In this document: positions 1 to 7,791 of the stretch, piece by piece
Layout: every line of letters begins with the position of its first letter
How positions within the stretch are numbered: position 1 is the first letter of the stretch
From: Micromonospora sp. ATCC 39149
GTDB taxonomy: Bacteria > Actinomycetota > Actinomycetes > Mycobacteriales > Micromonosporaceae
Assembly: GCF_000158815.1 (NCBI RefSeq)
Contig: NZ_GG657738.1
Location: 1,456,574-1,493,693 of the forward strand
Reading direction: 5' to 3'
DNA: 37,120 bases
The notes under the pieces: generated by a model
What the model was told of the DNA's origin: nothing
The model's database searches: none
What the model saw: the letters and a program-made list of their open reading frames with translations, nothing else
Translations under genes and position numbers: made by a program

Positions 1-59
1 TCGACACCACCCCACTCAGCCGCCGTAGCGCGCTTCTGGCCAGTGGAGGACTGACGACC

Positions 60-401
60 ATGCAGCTCCACTTCCGCAACAGCTACGGCCCCCGGATCTG
101 GGTCGCCATCATGTACTACGACACCGGCTGCAACAGCTACGGCTCTCCGTGGGCAACCCGCGGCTGGTGGGCCATCGACTACGGCACCTCGGCCTATGTC
201 CTCAACACCAACAACCGCTACGCGTACTTCTACGCCGAGGCCGCCGACGGCGCCGTCTGGGCCGGGCCCTACGGCCCGATCTACGTCCCCCAGAGCGCCT
301 TCAGCCTCTGCGAGAACATCGGCCAGACCGGCGCGCGGATCGTCGGACTCCGCGAGGTCTACATCCCCAGCGACAGCCATACGGTCAACCTCGTCCCCTG
401 A
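60..401 (+). CDS. DUF1036 domain-containing protein
   Basis: Short 113-residue protein rich in Trp, Tyr and Asn. It resembles the DUF1036 family: it begins QLHFRNSYGPRIWVAIMYYD, continues with TRGWWAIDYG, NTNNRYAYFYAEA and VWAGPYGPIYV, and ends near a CENIG motif. The family has no established biochemical role. The ATG at 60 follows GGAGGA at a usable distance. The same frame stays open to the left edge and reads LSRRSALLASGG just before the ATG, which looks like the start of a twin-arginine signal, so the true start could lie further upstream or outside the window. A hairpin at 453-473 probably ends the transcript. Family assignment is by motif memory only. Confidence 0.75.
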   Translation: MQLHFRNSYGPRIWVAIMYYDTGCNSYGSPWATRGWWAIDYGTSAYVLNTNNRYAYFYAEAADGAVWAGPYGPIYVPQSAFSLCENIGQTGARIVGLREVYIPSDSHTVNLVP

Positions 402-452
402 CCTGCCGCCGCACAGGGCCCGCCGGTTCACCGTCACGCCGAGCACGAGCTG

Positions 453-473
453 CCCGCCCGGAACCCGGGCGGG
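453..473 (+). terminator. Hairpin terminator after the DUF1036 gene
   Basis: Perfect 9-bp stem (CCCGCCCGG paired with CCGGGCGGG) around the loop AAC, followed by TTCCTC. It lies 52 nt past the stop codon. The rest of 402-577 shows nothing else recognisable apart from the promoter of the next gene. Confidence 0.6.
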
Positions 474-563
474 TTCCTCGCCCACCAGGAGTTGCGCACC
501 GAGCATCGGCGCCGGCCGACCTTCCTGGCCAAGCTCGACGCCGCCCGCCTACACCCCGGCCGG

Positions 564-569
564 TAGCAT
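564..569 (+). promoter_or_regulatory. -10 box (TAGCAT) for a leaderless SWIM-protein mRNA
   Basis: TAGCAT ends 8 nt before the GTG at 578. That is the spacing expected if transcription begins at the start codon, and no Shine-Dalgarno sequence is visible. No good -35 box is seen. Confidence 0.5.
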
Positions 570-577
570 GTACGCCC

Positions 578-1471
578 GTGGCGGTCCGCATCGACGTTGA
601 GGCTTTCGGCGAATCCATCCCCACCGAAGTGGGTGAGGAAGCGGCGCGGCTGCTGTCCGCCGGCAGCGTCGGTGACCTGGAATCGGTCGGCGGTGGCGTC
701 CAGGCGGTGGTACACGACCGCGAAGCCGCCTTGCAACCCTGGATCGGCATCGTCGACGGGATCTTCATCGGCGACTGCGAGTGTGGAACGGCCAACGGCG
801 ACCTCTGCGCGCACGCGGTCGCGACAGCGTTGACCGCGTTCGACGCGGGTATCGCCTTCTCCGGCGCCGCGACTCCACCCGGCGCCGTCGAGGTCGAGCC
901 CGACCACGCCCGCTACCTTGAGGCAGCGCAGCGGCTGGCGCCACGGCAGCTGACGAACCTGGTGGCGGGATACGCGGAACGTGACCGTCTCTTCGCCACC
1001 CTGTTGCTGGCCGAGGCCGGCATGCTCCACGCGGCGGACCAGTCGGGGCTCGACGACGTCCGGGCCGCCATCCGGGAGGCGTCGAACGCCACCACCGGCA
1101 GCAGGTGGCAGATCTCCGACGTGGAGGCCGCCGGCAACAGCCTTGCCGCCGAGGTCGAGATCCTGACCGCCCGGCCAGCGACCCCCGCCATGCTCGACCT
1201 GGTCGAGGAGGCCATCCTCGTCTGGGACGAGTTGTCCGGCCACCTCCGCGACGCCTACCACATCACCCGCACCGAACCGGAAGAGATCACCGAACCACTC
1301 GTCGGAGCGCACCGCGACCTGTGCGAACGCCTCGACCTCGACCCGGACGAGATCGCGGACCGGGTGGACCGGCTCGTCGAACGCTGCCACCACGACACCA
1401 TCGACGTCGACGTGTACGCCGACCTCCTCGGCGAACACGTACCCGCGATCAGCAGGTTCCCCCGCCGGTAG
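578..1471 (+). CDS. SWIM zinc finger family protein
   Basis: 297-residue cytoplasmic protein. Near residue 65-85 it has CECGTANGDLCAHAVATAL, a CxC-x(7)-CxH arrangement typical of SWIM zinc fingers, which bind DNA or protein. The rest is acidic, mostly alpha-helical and not recognised. No nuclease or helicase domain is fused, unlike many SWIM proteins next to SNF2 helicases, and no such helicase lies nearby. The frame is open back to 149, but the reading before 578 is Arg/Pro-rich and antisense-like. GTG 578 was chosen because it starts the conserved-looking region and has a -10 box at leaderless spacing. The target is unknown. Confidence 0.75.
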   Translation: MAVRIDVEAFGESIPTEVGEEAARLLSAGSVGDLESVGGGVQAVVHDREAALQPWIGIVDGIFIGDCECGTANGDLCAHAVATALTAFDAGIAFSGAATPPGAVEVEPDHARYLEAAQRLAPRQLTNLVAGYAERDRLFATLLLAEAGMLHAADQSGLDDVRAAIREASNATTGSRWQISDVEAAGNSLAAEVEILTARPATPAMLDLVEEAILVWDELSGHLRDAYHITRTEPEEITEPLVGAHRDLCERLDLDPDEIADRVDRLVERCHHDTIDVDVYADLLGEHVPAISRFPRR

Positions 1472-1547
1472 CAGCCACGTTCGACGCTGTCGGCAAGCCT
1501 GCTGATCCACTCGCCGGGACACGTCGGCGTCGTGAACGTCGGCCAGA

Positions 1548-1928
1548 TCACGCTTCGCGCGGCTGGCTCACACCGAGAATGTTGCCTTCGCTGTCTTTGA
1601 ACCAGGCGCCGCGCATCGTCGCAAACTCGGCAATGCCGTTGACCGTCTTGAGACCAGGGAGATCGTACTCTTCGAACGTCACGCCACGCCCTTGGAGGTC
1701 CACCATCTCGGCGTCGAGGTCGGCGACCATCCAGGCCGCCAACGTGTGCGGGGCCTGCCCAGCGTTGGAGGTGGGATAGACGAAGAACTGCGCTCCACCC
1801 GACTCGAAATGGACGGCGTCCTCGGTTGCCCGCGAGACGGTCAGGCCGAGGGTGTCGCGATAGAAGCGCTTGGCCCGTTCCAGGTCGCTCGCTGGAATGG
1901 CCGCCTGCACCGGTGCGTCTGCCAACAT
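1548..1928 (-). CDS. VOC (glyoxalase/bleomycin-resistance fold) family protein
   Basis: 126 residues forming one vicinal-oxygen-chelate module. It starts with VQAAIPASDLERAKRFYRDTLGL, continues with VHFESGGAQFFVYPT and ends with GAWFKDSEGNILGVSQ, the usual beta-alpha-beta-beta-beta repeat. Such proteins usually bind a metal and act on small molecules or bind antibiotics, but many are uncharacterised. A clear Shine-Dalgarno, AGGAGGTGA, precedes the ATG at 1928. It is a single gene, convergent with the SWIM gene. The substrate cannot be predicted. Confidence 0.9.
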   Translation of the reverse strand: MLADAPVQAAIPASDLERAKRFYRDTLGLTVSRATEDAVHFESGGAQFFVYPTSNAGQAPHTLAAWMVADLDAEMVDLQGRGVTFEEYDLPGLKTVNGIAEFATMRGAWFKDSEGNILGVSQPREA

Positions 1929-2633
1929 GATGGCTCACCTCCTGCGACAGCGTAGCCAGCACCGGGCCGACATGCTTCCGATTTGTCCAACTTGCGGCAC
2001 CGCCGTGGCCGCTTCGGAACCCGCCGCCTGCCAGCTCCACCCCGCCGACACCGGTCGATCACCGACGCCGAGCGCGAAGTGGCGGGCACCCGTCATGCCA
2101 TAGACAGGCGGCGATGCGATGCGGCCGAGCGCCGCGTCCAGCACCGGCGGCGCCTCCGATCGAGGACCTGCCAGTGCTGCACGCACACTCCTGGCGGTGC
2201 GGCGAAAAAGTATTCGGCGATGGATCGACTTGTGGCAGTCCACGGCATCGGCCTGGTCGAGGCGGCACCGATCGTCGGCTATCCGGAGAGCTGACGGGCC
2301 GGCCGACGTCAGAGCACGGTTCGACCGTGCGGATCTCCTCGCTCAGCGGGTACTCGTTGGGGTCCAGGCCCATCGCGATACGCTCCGGCGAGCGCCAGTA
2401 GTCGTGGACGGGCACCAGGACATCCATCCCCCAGACCGTCAGGGTGTCCGGTCCCGAGGGGGAACCTCACCTTCACCTCCGCTGCGGCGGCCTGAGCCCA
2501 GCACGTGGCCGGGCGGCCGAAGACCACCCCTCATCACTTCGGAGGGTGGTTCGTTACCTGTTGTCCCTGGTGAGGATGTGTGGGCGCCGGCCGTCGGCAG
2601 GTGAGCTGGCGGCGTGGCGGGGAAAGCGGCTGG
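1929..2633. other. Gene-poor stretch with possible remnants
   Basis: About 700 nt without a convincing intact gene and with less regular GC periodicity than its flanks. On the plus strand 1972-2103 encodes 43 residues beginning MLPICPTCGTAVAASEPAAC, which resembles a zinc ribbon but could be chance. On the minus strand around 2298-2453 there is a protein-like reading, listed separately. A bulged hairpin lies at 2523-2550 (ACCACCC paired with GGGTGGT), just upstream of the capA-like gene. The whole is best read as decayed or recombined DNA. Confidence 0.4.
2298..2453 (-). pseudogene. Possible gene fragment of unknown family
   Basis: The minus-strand reading DTLTVWGMDVLVPVHDYW continues to about residue 50 through RIAMGLDPNEYPLSEEIRT. 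It has natural protein-like composition, then degenerates into Arg/Ser/Pro-rich sequence typical of non-coding frames. A stop lies just upstream in frame. I do not recognise the family. It may be the remains of a larger gene. Confidence 0.2.
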
Positions 2634-3740
2634 ATGCCCGACCTGACCCTCTTCCTCGGTGGCGACGTGATGACCGGCCGGGGCGTGGACGCGATCCTGC
2701 CCACGCCCGGCCCGTACGAACTGCGCGAACCTGCGGTACGCGACGCCCGCGACTACGTCGACCTCGCCCGGGCCGCCAACGGGCCCCTCCCGCGCCCGGC
2801 ACCCCCGGCCTGGCCCTGGGGCGAGGCGCTCGACCTGCTCGACGAACTCAACCCGGACGTACGGCTGGTCAACCTGGAAACCACGGTGACCAGCCGGGGC
2901 ACGCACGCGCCGGCCAAAACGATCCACTACCGGATGCACCCGCAGAACCTGGCCTGCCTCACCGCAGCCCGGCTCGACGTTTGCGCTTTGGCCAACAACC
3001 ACATCCTCGACTTCGGCCCCGTGGGACTCACCGACACCCTCGACGCGCTGGCCGGCGCTGGCATCGCCACCGCCGGCGCGGGCCGGGACGCGGCGTCGGC
3101 AGGCGGACCCGCCCGGATACCGGCCGGCCAGGGCCACGACCTGCTCATCTGGTCGGTGGCCGCACCGTCCAGCGGCGTACCCCCGTCATGGGCGGCCACC
3201 GCCGGCGAACCTGGGGTGGCGTACCTGCCGGAGGTCTCGGCGGCCTCGGCGAACGCGCTGGCCGAGCGGATCGCCGCCGCGGCCGGGCCGGGAGACCGGG
3301 TGCTGGTCTCCGTGCACTGGGGCACCAACTGGGGGTACGACGTGCCGCCCGGACACGTCGACTTCGCCCACCGGTTGATCGACGCCGGCGTGGACGTGGT
3401 GCACGGCCACTCGTCGCACCACCCGCGACCAGTGGAGGTGTACCGCGACCGGCTGGTCCTCTACGGCTGCGGCGACCTGATCGACGACTATGAGGGAATC
3501 AGCGGACAGGAGGAATATCGGCCGCACCTGCGGCTGCTGTGGCTCCCGACCCTCGACACGGCCACCGGCGTGCTGCGACGCCTGCGGGCCGCCCCGATGC
3601 GGACACGCCGGATGCGGCTGGAACACGCCGCACCCGACGACAGCCACTGGCTGGCCGAACTGCTCAGCGGTTTCGGCCCGCCGTTCGCGCCCGGATTCAC
3701 CGTCGCACCCGACCGACTGCTGACCATGCCTCCACGCTGA
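2634..3740 (+). CDS. CapA family protein (metallophosphatase-like)
   Basis: 368-residue protein of the CapA/PgsA-like family. The motifs are in order: LFLGGDVMTGRGVD at the N-terminus (metal-binding Asp), LVNLETTVT, ALANNHILDFG (NNH), SVHWGTNW and VHGHSSHHPRPVEVY. This is the calcineurin-like phosphoesterase fold associated with poly-gamma-glutamate synthesis. No signal peptide or membrane anchor is visible and no pgs/cap synthase genes are nearby, so a capsule role is not supported here; a phosphoesterase on another substrate is as likely. ATG 2634 starts the conserved first strand, with the weak GGGGAAAG upstream; the frame is open further back without conserved sequence. Confidence 0.85.
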   Translation: MPDLTLFLGGDVMTGRGVDAILPTPGPYELREPAVRDARDYVDLARAANGPLPRPAPPAWPWGEALDLLDELNPDVRLVNLETTVTSRGTHAPAKTIHYRMHPQNLACLTAARLDVCALANNHILDFGPVGLTDTLDALAGAGIATAGAGRDAASAGGPARIPAGQGHDLLIWSVAAPSSGVPPSWAATAGEPGVAYLPEVSAASANALAERIAAAAGPGDRVLVSVHWGTNWGYDVPPGHVDFAHRLIDAGVDVVHGHSSHHPRPVEVYRDRLVLYGCGDLIDDYEGISGQEEYRPHLRLLWLPTLDTATGVLRRLRAAPMRTRRMRLEHAAPDDSHWLAELLSGFGPPFAPGFTVAPDRLLTMPPR

Positions 3741-3802
3741 CCAGACGGGACCGACCGGGCGGGCCACGGCCCACGCCACCACGCAGACAGCACCAAGCCG
3801 GG

Positions 3803-4003
3803 CTAGTGTTGCAGAAGTTGGCGGGAAGCCACTTGTTGATCGCGGCGATGTGCACAGGGTGGCCTGGTAGCGCACCGCCAGGCGCGGGCGGCCAGCTCGA
3901 CCACCAGCAGCGCCTCCCGGGGGCAGTCACACTCGGCGGTGAAGCCGTCCGCCGTGACTCCCACCCAGACCTCGTACGTTGGCTGCCCGGCCTCCCGGAT
4001 CAC
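3803..4003 (-). CDS. Small hypothetical protein with a CxC...CxH pattern
   Basis: 66 residues from a GTG start. The middle reads VGVTADGFTAECDCPREALL and the C-terminal part RCATRPPCAHRRDQQVA. The ordered cysteines and histidine (CxC, then CxH) could bind zinc, loosely like a SWIM finger, but this is speculative. The gene starts 9 nt after the stop of the small ORF at 4013-4132 and lies downstream of DUF397 and an Scr1-type regulator, so the four may be co-transcribed. Not recognised as a named family. The C-terminal region could be misframed, because neighbouring frames also look protein-like. Confidence 0.4.
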   Translation of the reverse strand: MIREAGQPTYEVWVGVTADGFTAECDCPREALLVVELAARAWRCATRPPCAHRRDQQVASRQLLQH

Positions 4004-4012
4004 GCCGGACGC

Positions 4013-4132
4013 TTACCCGCCGACCGGCAGGAACTCCGCCGGTTGACCGGCTGCCCGCAACTTGTCGGCCGCTGCACAGGCCACGGAACCGGCCACGTCC
4101 CGCAGGGCTTCGATGCCGATGCTTACCGCCAT
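4013..4132 (-). CDS. Small hypothetical protein (39 aa)
   Basis: Short ORF encoding 39 residues that begin MAVSIGIEALRDVAGSVAC and continue as an alanine-rich helix ending in AEFLPVGG. Codon third positions are GC-rich and the composition is amphipathic-helix-like. A TTG four codons upstream (4144) is an alternative start. There is no strong Shine-Dalgarno. It sits between the DUF397 gene and the CxC...CxH ORF on the same strand with short gaps, so it is likely part of that operon. Function unknown. Confidence 0.45.
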   Translation of the reverse strand: MAVSIGIEALRDVAGSVACAAADKLRAAGQPAEFLPVGG

Positions 4133-4198
4133 CCGGTCATTCAACCGGGTGGAGGTGATGCCGCCGACGTCGGGGCGTCGACCAATTCGCCGGGGATG

Positions 4199-4402
4199 TC
4201 AGCCGCGCGGCCCGCGCCGCAGACCGGTGACGAACGACGACCAGGCGTTCCGGTCGAAGAGCAGCGCCGGCCCGCCCGGGTCCTTGGAATCCCGTACGGC
4301 CAGTGCGTCGGGCAGCTCCGCCACCTCGACACAGTTAGAGCCGCTTGCGCTGCTCCGGCTGCTCTTGCGCCATCTGTCCGCGGGAACATCCGGAGCGGTC
4401 AT
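4199..4402 (-). CDS. DUF397 domain-containing protein
   Basis: 67 residues matching the DUF397 pattern: WRKSSRSSASGSNCVEVAEL, then ALAVRDSKDPGGPALLF and NAWSSFVTGLRRG. DUF397 proteins are small actinomycete partners of Scr1-type helix-turn-helix regulators and are thought to work with them in development and secondary metabolism, sometimes described as toxin-antitoxin-like pairs. The ATG lies 3 nt after the stop of the upstream regulator gene, so the two are translationally coupled. Function beyond this is inferred from context. Confidence 0.93.
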   Translation of the reverse strand: MTAPDVPADRWRKSSRSSASGSNCVEVAELPDALAVRDSKDPGGPALLFDRNAWSSFVTGLRRGPRG

Positions 4403-4405
4403 CGG

Positions 4406-5275
4406 TCAGGCCCCTTGGGTGCGCGTCCAGAACTCCTCGGCCACCCGGGCCAGGAAGCCAGCCGACTCGTCGGGGTCGAGCGCCTTGGCCATGAGGTGGT
4501 CGAACATGAGTCTATATCGGACCACGTGCCTCTCCTCCTCCAGCAAGAGCGTGCTGGAGTCGTGGTCGAGATAGACGACGGTGGGGTCCAGGGCCGGATC
4601 CGCGTAGTCGAGCAGGGTGAACGGGCCACCCATGGCCGCGTGCGCGCCGGCGGCGAAGGGCAGGATCTGGATCTCGACGGTGGGTAGCTCACAAGCCTCG
4701 ATCAGGCGTGCGAGCTGAGCACGCATCACCTTCGGGCCGCCCACGACGCGCCGGACGGCCGCCTCGTCGAGCACTATCCACAGTCTCGGCGGCACGTCCC
4801 GCGAGAGCAGGGCCTTGCGGCCCAGTCGGGCGGCCACACGCCGGTCGGTCTCATCCTGATCGGCGGTGCTGCGCCCCGCCTTGACGATCGCGCGGACGTA
4901 CTCCTCCGTCTGCAACAGGCCGGGAACGTACAGGCTCTCGAACGCGCTGATCGACGTCGCCTCTGCTTCGAAGCCGACATAGTCGTCCGGCAGCACGTCG
5001 CCGTACGCGCTCCACCAGCCCTTCTGGCGCGACTGCCGCAGCAGCGCGGTCAGCGATTCCCGTTCCTCCTCGGAGGCGTCGTAGAGGTCGAGCAACGGCG
5101 GCAGGTCCTTGGGCATCACCCGGGAGTGCCCGAGTTCGAAGCGGATGACCTTGGTGCGATGCCAGCCCAGAAGCTTGGCCACATCTTCAGCGGTGTGCCC
5201 GGTGCGGTCCCGCAGGCGACGCAGCTCGCGTCGCAGACGACGGGCTCTGATCGTCGGACTTGGCACCTGCGCCAT
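4406..5275 (-). CDS. Scr1-type helix-turn-helix transcriptional regulator (DUF5753)
   Basis: 289 residues. An N-terminal XRE-type helix-turn-helix (RRELRRLRDRTGHTAEDVAK, then LGWHRTKVIRFELG) at about residues 10-65 is followed by the large DUF5753 domain with FESLYVPGLLQTEEYVRA, LWIVLDEAAVRR and VVYLDHDSST. The family binds DNA and is paired with DUF397, as here. The frame opens at GTG 5293, but ATG 5275 is preferred because GGAGGTGAT lies at good spacing before it; the GTG would put that Shine-Dalgarno inside the coding region. The window has a second, orphan member at 33383-34339. Confidence 0.93.
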   Translation of the reverse strand: MAQVPSPTIRARRLRRELRRLRDRTGHTAEDVAKLLGWHRTKVIRFELGHSRVMPKDLPPLLDLYDASEEERESLTALLRQSRQKGWWSAYGDVLPDDYVGFEAEATSISAFESLYVPGLLQTEEYVRAIVKAGRSTADQDETDRRVAARLGRKALLSRDVPPRLWIVLDEAAVRRVVGGPKVMRAQLARLIEACELPTVEIQILPFAAGAHAAMGGPFTLLDYADPALDPTVVYLDHDSSTLLLEEERHVVRYRLMFDHLMAKALDPDESAGFLARVAEEFWTRTQGA

Positions 5276-5424
5276 CGCCGGCATCACCTCCACTGTGGGT
5301 AACCGATGAGCGACGGGGACGGCGAGACGGGCCGGTGACGGCTCCGCCGCGCCCCCTGCTGGCCCGTCGTTTCCGGTGGGAGTGAGTCACACCAGCCGGG
5401 TGACCCGCTCCCACACCATCACTG

Positions 5425-7665
5425 TCAGAGGGTCAGCTTCCAGCCTTCGAGCATGCCCTCGTAGCCGGCGGCGTTCTCGACCCGCAGCTTCCAGGTGCCG
5501 CGTGTCGGCTTCCCGGACAGGTCGGCGATGAAGGCTTCGCGGGCGTTCGCCTTGTACGAACCCACGCCGCTCTCCTTGAGCAGGAACGCCCGCCCGTCCG
5601 GGGCGATGAGGGAGATCTGGAGGTCCCGGCCGTACCGGTGAGCGATGTTGGTCTCGATGTAGCTGGTGGTCGACGGCGCCCGGCCGCAGTCGGGCACGCT
5701 GATCGGTGATTCGATCGTGCCGGAGGCCGGAATCCGCACGTCGGCGGTGGCGATCCCGCCGCACGCGGGCGCCGGCAGGTCGGCGCCGGCCACGTTGATC
5801 CGCCACGACTCGAGGAACCCGGTGCCCTGGGCCAGGTTGTCACTGATGTACAGGTTCCAGGTGCCGTTCGCCGGCTCGGCCGACAGGTCGTAGGTGAACG
5901 TGTAGTCGATGCGGTCGCTGCTCCCGCCGGTGTGATCCATGAGGAAGTACCAGGTGCCGTTGGGCGAGATCAGCCGCACGTCGAGCTCCCCGATCACGGA
6001 GTGGTCGATGTGCACCTCCACCGTGCTGTTGCGGGCGGCGGCGCCGGGGCACCCGGCGATGGTGATGGGGGCGTAGAGGTTCTGGGTGTCGGTGATCGCC
6101 CGGTCGGTGCCGTCGGAGCGGACGCAGCCGGGCACGTCGTCGACGCGCAACTGGAACACCAGCGGGCGGATCGCGCTGACCCCGGTGCCGATCACCGTGA
6201 CGGTGTACGAGCCGGCCAGCGTCGTCGACGCGGTGCTGATCGTGAGGGTGGTGCTTCCGTTCGAGGAGATGGCGGCGGGCTGGAACGTGGCCGTGACACC
6301 CGCGGGCAGGCCCTGGGCCGCCAGGGATACCGGCTGGGGCGTGCCCCTGGTGACGGTGCCGGTGATCGTGGTGGAGACGACGCCACCGGCGGTGACGGTG
6401 CCGCTGGCCGGGGTGGCGGTCAGGGTGAAGTCGTCGGCCGGGGTGGTGGAGTCGACGTGCAGCAGCCGGTTCGGCGAGCCGACGCCCGCGTCGGTCACCA
6501 CCCCGGCGGTGGCGTCGGCCAGGAGCGTCTGGGTCACCTGCGCCGGGGTGTAGGTCGGGTGTTCGGCCAGGATCAGCGCGGCGGCCCCGGCGACGTGCGG
6601 GCTGGCCATCGACGTCCCCGAGGCGGTGCGGGTGACCGTGTCGCCGCCGATGTACGCCGAGGTGATGTCGACGCCCGGCGCGAACAGGTCCACGCACGTG
6701 CCGATGTTGGAGAACGGGGCACGCGCGTCGGTGACGCCGGTGGCGGCCACCGTGATCGCCTCCGGCACGGCGGCCGGGGTGGTCGTGCACGCGTCGGCGC
6801 CGTTCTCGTTGCCCGCGGCCACCGCGTAGGTGACACCGTCGGCGATCGAGCGTCTCACGGCCTCGACCATGGGCGCGTACGCCGCGCCGCCGAGGCTCAT
6901 GTTCGCCACGGCCAGCTCTCCGGGGTCGTGGTTGCCGGTCACCCAGTCGACCCCGGCGATGACCTGCGAGGCGTAGGCGCCACCGGTGCAGCTCAGCACG
7001 CGCACGGCGACCAGTTGCACGTTCTTGGCCACCCCGAAGGTGGACCCGCCGAGCGTACCGGCCACGTGGGTGCCGTGGCCCTGGCAGTCTTTGGCGTCGG
7101 CGTCGTTGTCGAGGAAGTCCCACCCGGACACCGCCCGCCCGGCGAACTCGGTGTGGGTGAGGTTGATGCCGGAGTCGATGACGTAGGCCCGCACGGCCGC
7201 CGAGGCGCGGGGGTAGGTGAACGACTTGTCGAGCGGCAGCGCGCGCTGGTCGACCCGGTCGAGGCCCCAGGACGGGGTCGGGCTCTGCACGTCGGACACG
7301 GACACCGTGTGGTTCTGGGTCACCGAGGCCACGGCCGGGTCGGCGGCGAGCCGGCGCGCGCCCCGCTCGGACAGCCGGGCCTCGAAGCCGCGCAGGGCGT
7401 GCCGGTAGATCAGGCCGACGTCGCCGCCCTGCCGCGCCGTGAGGGAGCGTGCGGTGGCGGGCACCGCGTCGGCCCCGACGGCGGCGTCCCGCAACACGAC
7501 GATGTAGGAGCCGGCCACGGCGTCCGGGCCGCCGGCGCCGAGGATCTCGCCCTCGGCCGGGGCGGCGAGCGCGGGCGCGGCGGTCGCGGTGAGGGCCAGC
7601 AGGGTCGCTGCGGCCACGATGCCGGACCGGAGCGAGGAGGCCCTACGGTGTCCTGCCGGTGCCAT
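5425..7665 (-). CDS. Secreted S8 family serine peptidase with two P-domains
   Basis: 746-residue subtilase precursor. Order: Sec signal peptide (about 1-35, ending ALA-AP); an I9-type propeptide ([11 protein letters not shown] to VTQNHTVSV); the peptidase S8 domain with catalytic Asp164 (YVIDSGIN), His197 (GHGTHVAG) and Ser352 ([11 protein letters not shown]) and oxyanion Asn286 (AAGNEN); a beta-sandwich linker (about 405-510); then two C-terminal proprotein-convertase P-domains (about 525-635 and 640-746), each with a [10 protein letters not shown] or [14 protein letters not shown] core and a GTW-L motif. All catalytic residues are present, so an active extracellular protease is expected. 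ATG 7665 follows GGGGAGGT. Tandem P-domains suggest substrate binding or stabilisation. Confidence 0.95.
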   Translation of the reverse strand: MAPAGHRRASSLRSGIVAAATLLALTATAAPALAAPAEGEILGAGGPDAVAGSYIVVLRDAAVGADAVPATARSLTARQGGDVGLIYRHALRGFEARLSERGARRLAADPAVASVTQNHTVSVSDVQSPTPSWGLDRVDQRALPLDKSFTYPRASAAVRAYVIDSGINLTHTEFAGRAVSGWDFLDNDADAKDCQGHGTHVAGTLGGSTFGVAKNVQLVAVRVLSCTGGAYASQVIAGVDWVTGNHDPGELAVANMSLGGAAYAPMVEAVRRSIADGVTYAVAAGNENGADACTTTPAAVPEAITVAATGVTDARAPFSNIGTCVDLFAPGVDITSAYIGGDTVTRTASGTSMASPHVAGAAALILAEHPTYTPAQVTQTLLADATAGVVTDAGVGSPNRLLHVDSTTPADDFTLTATPASGTVTAGGVVSTTITGTVTRGTPQPVSLAAQGLPAGVTATFQPAAISSNGSTTLTISTASTTLAGSYTVTVIGTGVSAIRPLVFQLRVDDVPGCVRSDGTDRAITDTQNLYAPITIAGCPGAAARNSTVEVHIDHSVIGELDVRLISPNGTWYFLMDHTGGSSDRIDYTFTYDLSAEPANGTWNLYISDNLAQGTGFLESWRINVAGADLPAPACGGIATADVRIPASGTIESPISVPDCGRAPSTTSYIETNIAHRYGRDLQISLIAPDGRAFLLKESGVGSYKANAREAFIADLSGKPTRGTWKLRVENAAGYEGMLEGWKLTL

Positions 7666-7697
7666 GGTTACCTCCCCTGGCCTGCGCCCGGGACCGG

Positions 7698-7724
7698 CCC
7701 TGTCGCGCACGCCAGGCGACAGGG
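7698..7724. repeat. Hairpin in the leader of the S8 peptidase gene
   Basis: Inverted repeat CCCTGTCG / CGACAGGG (8 bp, 11-nt loop), adjoining a run of eight G. It lies between the uvrC stop and the peptidase start. It could be a uvrC terminator (without a U-tract) or a structure in the peptidase 5' leader. Confidence 0.35.
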
Positions 7725-7791
7725 GGGGGCGAGTTTCCGGACAGCGATACCGCCACATTATGGACACCCGGCCACCCTCAACGCTATAGAT

